This document shows positions 1 through 9,552 of a stretch of DNA of 64,000 nucleotides, piece after piece. The position numbers and the translations under genes were made by a program. The DNA is from Hericium rajendrae. Taxonomy: Eukaryota; Basidiomycota; Agaricomycetes; Russulales; Hericiaceae. The DNA lies in contig CM065878.1 in assembly GCA_033439255.1 (NCBI GenBank), positions 3,906,001-3,970,000 of the forward strand, in the 5' to 3' direction. The notes beneath the pieces are model-generated. The model searched no databases. It was not told where the DNA came from and was given only the letters and a program-made list of their open reading frames with translations. Position 1 is the stretch's first letter; every line of letters begins with the position of its first letter.

Positions 1-2
1 TG

Positions 3-772
3 TTGGCACACAGTGGTCTTGGGGATGCCTTACTGGATGCAGCACGGGGCGGGGGCGGGAACGCGTCACAGTGTCAACCATGCTCCCTTGCCGCCTGGTG
101 CGATGCCCTTCGCCACATTCTACGCGGCAATTCGCAGGGCTTCCTTGACAGGCCACATCGTGCCTTGGCTGAGTCCATCCCAGACTCATTCCCTGATCCT
201 AGTGCGCTTGAGCTCTATGCTCGACCGCTCACTTCTTGGTCAAACGGGGGGACAGCCCCCGACTCTGATGCCATATCCCTCCGACGCCCCGATCTGAAGA
301 TGCTCACGCTGCGGTGCGAGCAGCTCTTTGGCTGGGAGACGGCCGAGGACATGTCCCGCCACTTCCGGCCCTTTGTCTGGCCGGGCATGTTCCTTCGGGA
401 GCTCCAGATCCACGTATGTATCGTTGGCATCATTGCACGGTGACCTGCGGTACTCACAGTCTGCAACAGGATCATTTGCAGCCCGGGGCTGCACCACCAG
501 CCGCCGTCCAGATCTCCGCATGCTGGAGCGGCAGCAGTGGCGACAAGCTCCGCATTCTGTACGACCCGAGCCGATACGTGGACATCAGCACCATGGCGCT
601 GCGACGGCTCTGGCCAAAGACGTCTCAGCCTCCGAGCTCGGATCGAGACATGCAGGATGTGAGTGAGATGGGTGGGCTGCCTGCCGTCGAAGGGATCAAA
701 GGGATCTGGGTAGCAGCGGCGTTGCTCGAGCGCTCGTGTCCCGCGCTCGTCGAAGCCTTCAAGGCACCGTAG
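3..772 (+). CDS. XPG/GEN1-like structure-specific nuclease, C-terminal part (5' end outside window)
   Basis: This is the C-terminal part of an XPG/Rad2-superfamily nuclease of the GEN1-like (Holliday-junction/flap) type expanded in mushrooms. The model is exon 3-413, a phase-0 intron 414-469 (gtatgt...acag, 56 nt), and exon 470-772 ending in TAG. The first residues (LAHSGLGDALLDAAR) fit the helix-hairpin-helix 'GLA..G.gd.Ll.aar' segment that follows the XPG-I domain, and ALELYARPLTSWS fits the usual 'LyvrPltSWS' motif. The tail IWVAAALLERSCPALVEAF resembles the closing segment of these proteins. The catalytic acidic residues (XPG-N and XPG-I) would lie upstream of the window, so activity cannot be judged. 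The gene is tail-to-tail with the tyrosine recombinase. The family call is from memory of motifs; the adjacency to a mobile element may or may not be meaningful. Confidence 0.7.
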
Positions 773-804
773 CTTCTGTCCCGACTCTCGCTCCGCTCCA
801 TCTC

Positions 805-865
805 GTATCTGTAGCCCCATTTATTTTGTGTATCTGTAGCCCCATTTATTTTGTGTATCTGTAGC
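805..865. repeat. 25-bp tandem repeat, about 2.4 copies
   Basis: Two exact 25-bp copies occupy 805-829 and 830-854, followed by an 11-bp partial copy. They lie between the convergent 3' ends of the XPG-like and recombinase genes. No function is evident; they are probably part of a 3' UTR. Confidence 0.85.
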
Positions 866-1018
866 GCCTGTAAAGGCCTTTTGTGTATCTCTCTCTGTAG
901 CATGCAATATGATGTACATGACTCATTCCTCGGGCAACAGGGTGCTTGCTACGACAAAGACGAAACATAAAATTCTAAGGGCCAAAATAAGAGTGAAGAC
1001 AGAATGCGGGCAGTGAAA

Positions 1019-2812
1019 CTATGCACAGAGGCATGTCCGCCCACATGCCGTGCACAGATCACCTGTCTGCTTGTTCGGATTGAAGAAATCTTCATGCTCG
1101 ACTGCTTGGTCTGTCCATGAGAGCAGGTACTTGAAGATGGTGCCCGTATCCTGGTTGTCTGACCAACCGCCCCAGTCGCAGATCTTCCGGATTGGCCAGC
1201 GCAAGGTGGTCGACAGGTACTGACAGCCGCCTCGACGAAATGAGTGTGTTCCGTACATCCGCGGGTCAAGATTAATGTCCGTCATGTTGTTTCGAAAGCA
1301 CTCGAGGAATGACTCGGATGACTGGAATTCCAAGGTCAGCACACAGCCGAGGCTACTCGACTCGATATGAGCCCGGGCTCGCTCACCATTTGCTGGCTCG
1401 GGCTGTCGCTGAAGCGACCCGACTTCACTTTCTTGCGAAAGACGAATCCGGTCAGGGAGCCGCGCTCATTGCAAGCTATCCATCGCGAGATGGCCTCGAC
1501 TGGGTCTAGCCACGGCCTCTCTTTGTTGTGGTAGAGGACGAATGGAGCGATGCCTGGATGTGATTCGGTCGAGCAGTCAGCTTCGAGTGTGCTGAGAGAG
1601 AGAATAGAGAAGACGCACCGCCGGTCTGATGTGTTTTCCGGTACGGAATCGTGACTCGGAGGCGCTCGGCACCCGTGGAGTCGCCGCAGCTCTCGAATGT
1701 GAGCCAATGCCATTCAAACCTCAGCACCTCATCAAAGCGGAGAAGGCATATGAATGCGAGAACGTAGATCGCATTCAGCATGATGTGTATGTCACGCCCA
1801 GCCCATTCCTCGGGATGTGCTGCCTTGTGCTTCCGCGATGGGCCTGCGTAGCTGTCCTGTCGAAAGTTCATGTTGTACTCGTAGAGCTGGCGAATCGTGT
1901 CTTCAGTAATGGCACGTGCACTTTGCACAACTTCGCCTCCCCTCGCCTGCAGCATAGTAAAAATGTCACCGGATTGTTTTCATCAGCTTTGGCTGCCGAG
2001 AGCTACAGGCAGTCACGATCATGTACGTACCTTGCGACGACGCAGGCTTATCATGTACTGCGAAACCTCAAAGGACAAGGAGGGGTTGCCCGAGTATGTT
2101 TCCGGCTTCAGCGGATTCTGGGTCCACGGCACGATGCCTTGACGAAGCTCCCGGCCAAATTTGTGGCTGACCGTGGCGCGCATTTTCTGTGCATAGGGAT
2201 ACGACCGCCGGGCTTCACTCAGTGGCTTAGGCTTGTTCGTGTAGATGTCGATCTCATCGCACCTGCACATGAGTTAGGACACCATTCAGGCCAGCATCCT
2301 CAATGCAGAATAGCTTACTTGTCCATGATCCACAGCGAGATCTGCATTGGCAGAGTCCCCGGCAGCTCTGACTGCTTAACGATTGCCTCGAGCTCATCGG
2401 TGTTCAAGAAGAACTCTTGGCTCACGCAGAATGTGGCGAATTGTTTCCACAGCCTGATAGAGCGGCAGCAACATCGCCCAGAACATGTGAGCAAGGTCTG
2501 GCTCCATACATGGAACGAAGCATGCACGTACCGGCGGTACTCTTCGAGGGTGTGATCCACAACGACCTGCTCAGTCGCCTTCCTCAGAGTGTCCTCGAGT
2601 GCGCTTTGCTCGACCCTCGCCTTCTTCACAACACCAGGAGGCTGACGGAGGGAATCATTCTCTGTCATCTTGATCACGGCCAGGTCAGCTTCGAGGCCTT
2701 CCAGCTCTTCATGCATCTCCTCGGCCACCACCTGAGGGTCTTCGCTAGGCGAGGTGTGAATGAACTTCGCCGCAGCTTGCCAATTGCAAGAGGGGGGCTT
2801 AGCTGTGGACAT
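1019..2812 (-). CDS. Crypton-type tyrosine recombinase, apparently intact
   Basis: The model is complement(join(1019..1321,1387..1553,1619..1946,2031..2262,2319..2812)), 1524 nt, 507 codons, with all four intron phases matching. It resembles the tyrosine recombinases of fungal Crypton DNA transposons, which cut and rejoin DNA through a 3'-phosphotyrosine. Catalytic residues can be read: Arg about 312 (LLRFDEVL), Lys about 346 (YRKTHQTG), His433 and Arg436 (HSFRRGG), Trp460 (WGGWS) and the nucleophile Tyr472 (FKYLLSW). The C terminus has a Cys cluster (Cys497/500/504/506) that could bind zinc. The N-terminal 165 residues are rich in Glu and Lys and may form a coiled coil or SAM-like arm-binding domain. 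The start at 2812 is chosen because it lies 250 bp from the divergent SAP gene. An in-frame ATG at 2926 is possible. No GCR1-type DNA-binding tail is fused to it, unlike the CryptonF proteins I know. No stop or frameshift was found. Confidence 0.85.
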
Positions 2813-3062
2813 TGTTGGACCAGGAAATATGGGCGCACGTTGATGGTCATGAAAAAGAGAGAACGACGCGACCTGGGCGGCGATTGTGCCAGGCGGTGAC
2901 TGGTCGCAAGGGGACGCGGCAGGCAATCGCGTCTGGGCGAGCTCGGTTACGGTCCAAATCGGTCGGTTTCACCTGTGAAATGGCCATTGTGAATATACAT
3001 CCGTGCCATGCAGGTCGGGCCTTGTCTGCCCTGATGTCTGCCGTCCTCGCCCTCATCCAGAC
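2813..3062. promoter_or_regulatory. Bidirectional promoter between recombinase and SAP-protein genes
   Basis: These 250 bp separate two divergent start codons, so the stretch must hold both promoters if the gene models are right. I see no clear TATA box. The head-to-head layout would allow coordinated expression of the two proteins. Confidence 0.5.
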
Positions 3063-5032
3063 ATGACCAGCGAGTCCCAGAAGACGATCACACTGCCCGT
3101 TATTGGGCAAACACTGTGCGGCGATGCCGAACCAGAGACGCACGAGTTTGTCATGTGAGTACATCTCCAAACGTGGCAGCAGCTGTAGCATAACAGACTT
3201 ACTATCCTCTATCTGTGATACCCCTCTATGGTGCAGATGCCCCCGGCCGACAAAGGCAAAGCTCAAGCCGTACCTCAAGGCATATGACTTGAAGCGCAGT
3301 GGCACCGTCGACCAGATGCTGCAGGCGCTGATAGACTATGCTTCTGATAGGGCACGATGGAAGGGGTAAGCACCTTCCCACACTCTGGCTCTCCCCCACT
3401 GCACTCACGTTTGACCGGTTTGACCGCTCGATCCTGAAGCCAATTCCAGGCCGCGCAGACACGAGTTCGAGGGTCGACCTCTGGAACACGGGCCAATCGC
3501 ACGTCTGCAAAGCGCCGCCGTGCCGCATTCGGCCCCGGCGAAGGAGATGGCGACGGTCCTGCCGAGTATCCCAGCAAGAAAGTAGCCCTCAGCTTGCCGG
3601 ACAACCGGACAAGCACTGACATTGAGTACATGCGAGCGACAGTACGTGAACTTGCATGCTCACTTCATGCCCGTCGCCTGTTTTTCGTTCTTGCACTCAT
3701 TGATGGCCAACAGGCACGAAGGGTGATCCTTGCTGCAGATGCCCGGACCCAAGCTCAGAACAAGCTGAAGCCGAAGACTGCAAGTGCACCGACCAACACA
3801 GCGACACGAGGCGACACAGAGGCCGCTGCATCGTTGTCAGCTACGGCTGTCATTGACGACTCGGAGGCACTGGCACCAGCGATGGCACAGAGTCCCCCCG
3901 GATCTCCAGATGTACGTCCTCTTTGAGCCTTCTCGCACACATTGTTTATTGAATGCGGGCACTGCGTGTTGTGCCTATCTATTCTGCAGCTCAAGGTCGA
4001 GCAGCGCCGCCATCGCCGAGAACTCAAGCAGTTCCGGCACTCGATGGAGCTTGGGATGAGCAGCATGCAGCAGCTCCTGCTCAACCTGTCATCAACAGCA
4101 CCAGGCTCGCGTGCAGTGAGCCTGTCAACACCCGAACCCCCGCTTCCATCATCACCTGCATGCACATCGCCACCGCCCATTGTCTGCGTGCAGGCGCGGG
4201 ACAGAAACGCTTCTCCGACTGCTGCCACTAGCCCCGGTGATCTGCCGGCAGGCACACCCACTGACCACCATTCGCCACCGTCCACACCGCCTGCTGTGAC
4301 ATTGAACCCGGCGACAGCAATGGCTAGATGTGACCAGCTCTTCACGTTGCGCCTGCACGACGATGATAAGCCCACGAGTGTCGTTAGTTATACCGTGTCC
4401 GACCTGCGCCAGTGCGTGCCGCCGACCATCACGTTCGCCAATGACATACTGGGCTTGTTTCGTGACTGGTACAAATCCGACCACATCAAACTCGGTTCTC
4501 CAAAGCGCGGGATCCCGATACGCCTGTGGGACACCCTCTTCAAAGGGAAGAAGGGCCTGACGGACAATAAAGCCTGGGACAGTTTCCGGTCCCAGTGGCA
4601 TTGCTGGAAGGTCAGTCACTCCCATCACTCAAGTGGCGCTCCGAGCAATGCGACTCATCTTGCTCCCCACAGTACATAGTCGAGAAGTACGAGGCCCTCG
4701 GTCGCTCCGAAGACAGGTTCTGGTTGAGGTTCACGGCAGAAGACGGCACTCGGATGGGGTACCAGCAGATCTTGGATGCCCTCAAGGTCGAGCGCAAGGA
4801 GGAACGCGATCAGCTCGCTGTTCATGCTCAGCATGCGCGGACGTTCTTTGGCGGCGACCTTCAGCACCCCGATGCGGGCAAGACGTTCACATACATCAAG
4901 TCGGGGAAGATGCAGGTGTGCTCGAGGCCTGAGCAAGTCGGTGGCCGATGGCTGAAGCTATTGGAGGAGAACGAGACGATCCGCTCGCGCTGGGAGGCAT
5001 TCCAAGCCGCGTCTGGCGTGGATGCATGCTAG
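3063..5032 (+). CDS. SAP-domain DNA-binding protein partner of the Crypton-like recombinase
   Basis: The model is join(3063..3154,3237..3365,3440..3641,3714..3911,3990..4610,4673..5032), 1602 nt, 533 residues, with all phases agreeing and no internal stop. Residues about 37-70 (KLKPYLKAYDLKRSGTVDQM...) fit a SAP motif, a helix-extended loop-helix that binds AT-rich DNA. Then follow a basic, Gly-rich stretch, a basic helix at about 208-230 (VEQRRHRRELKQF), a Pro/Ser/Thr-rich linker (about 245-300) and a C-terminal domain (about 320-510) rich in Trp and aromatic residues (LFRDWYKSDH, RLWDTLFKGKKG, WDSFRSQWHCWK). That pattern recalls the Trp-rich GCR1_C type of DNA-binding domain, but I cannot assign it with certainty. 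It is likely nuclear. The context suggests it supplies DNA recognition or accessory binding to the recombinase. The weakest splice site is the acceptor at 3439 (tgaag). Confidence 0.7.
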
Positions 5033-5063
5033 GTCATGTTATGGTATCTTTTCTGCTGGTCAT

Positions 5064-5097
5064 TCACGTCTCGTTAATTATCACGTCTCGTTAATTA
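5064..5097. repeat. 17-bp tandem repeat, two exact copies
   Basis: The copies are 5064-5080 and 5081-5097 and end in ttaatta. They sit just downstream of the SAP-protein stop codon. They could mark an element edge or simply be 3' UTR. Confidence 0.8.
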
Positions 5098-5704
5098 TGT
5101 CCTCTCAGTACACATACACTTCATTTATTCTATTGTATAGCTCACCTTTGATTGCTATTGTATCCCCTCTTGATTGTAACAAACGAGGGACGTGGATGGC
5201 TGCAGTACTAGTGTACGCACTGTCCGTGTCATCCACGGGAGCCCTGATGCATCCACCATCGATTGCGAAGCCTGAGTGGTCTGCATGCCATCGGCCGTAT
5301 AGTATACTCAGGCCGAGGAACATGTCAGGCCAGTCTCGGCCTTGCCATCGATGTGCAGCAACAGGCTACGACAGCGCAGCGCGAGCACTGTGAGAGGGAA
5401 GGCAGTACGATACGCCGCGTTTGAACGTACTTACTCTTGAGGCAGCACCAAATTGGGCGCCGGATCGGAGGGCGGCAAACAATCTGCTCGATAACCTCGC
5501 ACTCTCCATACTCTCTATGCCCCAGATCAAGCTCGAACTGGCTTTTCTCGTCGTATATCCAGCCTTTGTATGTCCGTCTCGTGCTGCACGAAATTCCAGG
5601 CGTTGCTACGAGCCAACGGTGAAGAAATTCGAGTTTGAAGTCTTGAGAGTCCTTAAGCGATCGAGAACGCGCGACGCGAAGTTGGCAGATCTCTTCGAGA
5701 TTTG

Positions 5705-5898
5705 TGCCATTGTAGAAGCAATTCGGGCGGGAAGTACATTTGCTCTCTATGAAGCCATTCTTTCGATGCTACTGCTCATGTGTGCAAATTTCTGCAGCTT
5801 ATGCCATTGTAGAAGCAATTCGGGCGGGAAGTACATTTGCTCTCTATGAAGCCATTCTTTCGATGCTACTGCTCATGTGTGCAAATTTCTGCAGCTTA
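5705..5898. repeat. Perfect 97-bp tandem duplication
   Basis: Units 5705-5801 and 5802-5898 read identically over all 97 bases. Identity implies recent duplication or collapse/expansion in assembly. 97 is not a multiple of three, so it would shift any reading frame across it. Confidence 0.95.
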
Positions 5899-5987
5899 GA
5901 CCATGCCGATGGACCGGGAATGTAAGCTGCAAGTACAAGCCTCTGCTGCGAACAGAGCTGGCACCGGCCCCATCATTATATTCCTTC

Positions 5988-6024
5988 AACACAACAACAA
6001 CAATGACTACTACTACTACTACTA
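5988..6024. repeat. Microsatellite (CAA)n then (TAC)n
   Basis: A run of CAA units is followed directly by six TAC/ACT units. Confidence 0.9.
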
Positions 6025-6454
6025 TGCATGTTGCAATACAACTCCCGTTCGCGGACAGCGGCACGGTTCTCGAACCCCACTGTTCCATCCGCAAGCCCTA
6101 CTTGCACGCCTGAGCCCGAGTCCGGGCCCGAGCCCGGGCCCGAACACCACGAGCACCTCGGCGCCGTCGCTCCAGTCCATGCGAGCGGGGAGGGCGCGTC
6201 AAGGTCGAGGCGCGGGAGGGCGCATCAAGGTCGAGGCGTCGAGGCATCTCGAGTGTCTCAAGAGTCGGGCTCGCGTCGCTCGGGTTCAAATCGGACAGCA
6301 GGAGAAAAAAGGCAGGCGGCAGGCGGCGGAGGGCGGAGGGATGGGACGGCCGAGACGAACGAGGGGCGCGCACTGAGAGAGCCAGTTGTTGGGCCTTTGG
6401 GCCTTGAGCAACGAGCGAATGGGCGGTGATCCTTGCATTTTCCTGCGCAGCGAG

Positions 6455-6760
6455 GTTGGCAAACGTGAGCGGGAGCCACAGACAGACAGAATCGAGACGT
6501 ACCTGTCGCATCCCCGAACGGACAAAATGAACGAGCGGGACAAACGAGCGGGAGGGACGAAACGAGCGGCGCTACGAGCGGCGCGAACAGAGCGCGACAC
6601 CCATGATACCACCCCATATCACCCATGGGAGAGGCGCAACGATGAACGAGACGAGCGAGACGAACGTGAGCGCGAGCCCTACGGACAGAAACGAACGGAC
6701 AGAAACGAACGACAACACTTACCTAAGTATCGCGTCCCCGAATGGACGAGAAAACCCGTC
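6455..6760. repeat. Two diverged copies of a purine-rich repeat
   Basis: The stretch at about 6462-6540 (acgtgagcgggagcc, acagacagaat, cgcatccccgaacggac) recurs at about 6665-6755 (acgtgagcgcgagcc, cggacagaaacgaa x2, cgcgtccccgaatggac). The second copy contains an internal exact 14-bp duplication. Spacing is about 205 bp. No coding sense is seen. Confidence 0.6.
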
Positions 6761-8739
6761 CGTCAGAGCGCCGTGTTTGCGCCGCGTTCTGGCCGGATCG
6801 CAGCGCCGTTTGGGACGCATTCGGTCCCAAACGTGCGGGGCGCGGCGGATGCAACGGATGCGGCGACGGGAGGGGACGACGCAGGGCGGAGGCAAACGAC
6901 GCACAGCAGGAGCGCGTCTGTGGGGTCCCACCCGCGGCTGACGCAACGCTGACTCATCGGGACTGTCGCCGCGCGCCAAACGGACTGTCGCCCGGTGGCT
7001 GAGGACCGTCAATCCGCCCTGAGAAGTCAAACTGTGCTGGTGAGTCAGCGGAAAGAAAATTATTCTTCGTGTTCTGATGCGATGTTCGTAGTTGCTGTCA
7101 TTTATTCTCCGTGTTCAAAGCGCACAGGGCAAGTACAAGGGTCCAGGGTGGTTCCGATCACAATATGCACATAGCAAACAGATCATCCATATCATATTGG
7201 TTTGAAAGTACTGTTTTGCGGGTCAAGCTTCTGTGAATCCTTTATCCGGTTACTTAGTCAGTAACAAGGTGGTAAAGAGACCCACGTCGCTGGAAGACTA
7301 CGATTGCACTATTTTTCATAGTTTTGCTGGTTGTTTGGACTGCTGCCAGAGGCAACGACAGCGAAAAATCCAGAACACATGAAAGTCGGAGCAGAAACTG
7401 ACAAAATCGAGCGCGCCTGCTCGCGGGCCCAGACTTTCCTTTCCGGGGAATGTCGGGCGGGCTGTCGGGAGCCGATCGCTGCGTACAGAACGCACCGCCC
7501 GACTTCCAACATGGTGAACAGCGATCCCAATTTTCCTCACCGATGACCAGACAGGACCAGAATGGCACGCTCTACTAGGGCGACTTTGGACTCAAACGCG
7601 ATGCTAGCAACACCCCCTCCAGCACCGCTGTGCCAGCAGACCACGGCCAGATACAATTTGGAATGGAAATTTCACGCAGGTACGAGCGCTCGCTCTCGTT
7701 GTTATGCATAACGGAAGGGAAAAAAATACAAAGCTGATAGACCGCCGTATGTACGTGGCAGATTTGCAATGTCCATATAGATGTGCCCGACCCTGTGATA
7801 TCACCAAAGGACTTTGCATTTGTGCAATTACTAGTGGCCGAAGGGGATTTGCCTCCTGTCTCGAGGACCCACATTGACCCAGGCAATCAAGGCATGGGCC
7901 CCGAGAGGTCTCGAGCAGCATAGCACACGGCGACTCCGAGTAAATGGAGACTATGCCCGTCACCAGCGTGAACGTACTAACAGTGCTTTACCCAGGCCAC
8001 GGTACGAACTTCCACTCGCGGCAACTCGAGCTACCTCACCTTCGCCTCGCTCTCACCTCACTCCCGATCGACGTAAGAGTTTGGACTCAGGGCCGGTGAC
8101 AAAGACTGCAATAGCATCGCAATGTCAGACCATAAATTTTTGTTAACCGGCCTCGGGATCCGGATGTACGCGCAGTTGGTATGCTTAGCCAAACATAGAT
8201 TCCGGAGTGGGTCCAACTCCATCGGTTGGCCCTACGCAATGCGCAGCCGTTTTTTCGTGGACCAACAAGCCCAGCGTGCCCAGGGCGAGCACTACCACCC
8301 ACCTAGTGGCACTCCTGCGCTGCGCCGCATCGGGAAAACGCTGGACCCTACATATACAGGCGACAGGTAGCGGAACGCTTCACTAGGCGGCAGGCGTGAC
8401 TCTCGGCCCGCCATACTAATGCGCATTGCAAAGTCGGACCCACATCGGAGCGTGTCAGGTAAAGCCGGTGCTCGCTCTGTTCTGCTCCTCGCTGCGCGTC
8501 GGGTATGCTTACGAGCCTACCCTCCGTGCTAGTCTCATACCATAATCAAGACCCACCCTCGTCGTTCTCGCCCGCCGCTTGACTGTGTTGGTCTCGCTAT
8601 GACAGGAAGGCCACTTATCTGCACCAGGATCGACTTGTCTCCGACTGCGCGGACCCATTCCAGATCCCAGCTCGGTGCCCTGCATTCTCTTCCGGAGAGC
8701 ACTACAATCATCTATGCTGTATATCTTTAACGCCAAGTC

Positions 8740-9220
8740 ATCTATTTCCTCGGAGGGCCCTGCTACGTACGTATGCGAACTATTTTCATTCTTATCGTCA
8801 AGCACTTCTGGGACACTGACGTTCTTAATCAGCAACCCGAGCTTTGCATGGCGCGTGTTCCGCGCCTCAACTGAGCTAGCCCACCGATCTTCATTCCGAG
8901 ACCAACAATTTTCGAGGCGGCAGAGCGTCTATGTCGCGCCATCTATGTTCATTAGCATTTTGTGAGTGCAACTGCGTTTGACTCGAGCCTTGGGTCCATT
9001 TCGGATTCCAATCGGCCCAAATGCATTTTCTCGGAGGCACGCGTCCATATTTAGTCGTCAAGCGCCTCTGGGACTCCACCGATGATCACGATTGCTATTC
9101 AGAGCTGTTTTTGCAAGGCGCATGGTCTCCGCACGCCGATCCAGCCGCTGCTGGACTGGCCCACTGGGCTCCATACTACTAATCCCGAAGCCAGCGATTC
9201 TCGAGGGGGCGAAGCCCACC
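8740..9220. repeat. Degraded direct repeat, unit about 260 bp
   Basis: Segments near 8742-8945 and 9005-9220 share ordered anchors: a 'ctcggagg' block, then 'tcgtcaagc..ctctggga', then 'ggcgc', then an 'attccgagaccaacaa..tcgagg' block. A further echo of the last block lies near 9308-9345. Divergence is strong. Confidence 0.5.
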
Positions 9221-9520
9221 GTGGTCATAGATGCTTATTGCACAACGGCCTTGTGTCGAGCCTGAGCACGGATGGACCAGGAGCGCAATCATTTTAGCCG
9301 ACTGGATTCTATTCCCGAGACCAACAAGCCCCGAGGCGGCGACGCCGCAAACCTGGTCCATATGGGTTTGGCGCATCGGTCGTGTGCCAGGGTTACACGA
9401 ACCCAAGCCGGCCTATGCGCATGGATACCTTCCGCGCATTGCGTTCTGTATAGGCGCAGGCCGCCCCCATCGTGACGGAAGCCGACGCCCGCGTCCGATG
9501 CCATCATGCCGTGCAGCACT

Positions 9521-9552
9521 CCAGATTTCTCCAGACCCAGATTTCTCCAGAC
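9521..9552. repeat. 16-bp exact tandem repeat
   Basis: The unit ccagatttctccagac occurs at 9521-9536 and again at 9537-9552. Confidence 0.9.

Larger units (their letters stand above)
1019..5097. mobile_element. Candidate Crypton-like element with divergent recombinase and SAP-protein genes
   Basis: A complete tyrosine recombinase (minus) and a complete SAP-domain protein (plus) are arranged head to head and flanked by non-coding DNA. Cryptons lack terminal inverted repeats and integrate through recombinase crossover, so the ends cannot be called from one copy. Limits given are the recombinase stop and the 17-bp repeat just beyond the SAP gene; the true element may be larger and could include the XPG-like gene. 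Both genes appear intact, suggesting recent activity. Boundaries are inference. Confidence 0.5.

Noticed and set aside
215-820. 201-codon minus-strand frame opposite the XPG-like gene
   Set aside because: Antisense shadow of the GC-rich XPG-like exons; no motifs.
5421-5849. 142-codon plus-strand frame
   Set aside because: No domain, no promoter or intron logic, and its 3' part is created by the 97-bp tandem duplication.
6280-6300. GGTTCAAATC resembling a tRNA B box
   Set aside because: The flanks cannot form a T-arm stem and there is no anticodon arm at the right distance.
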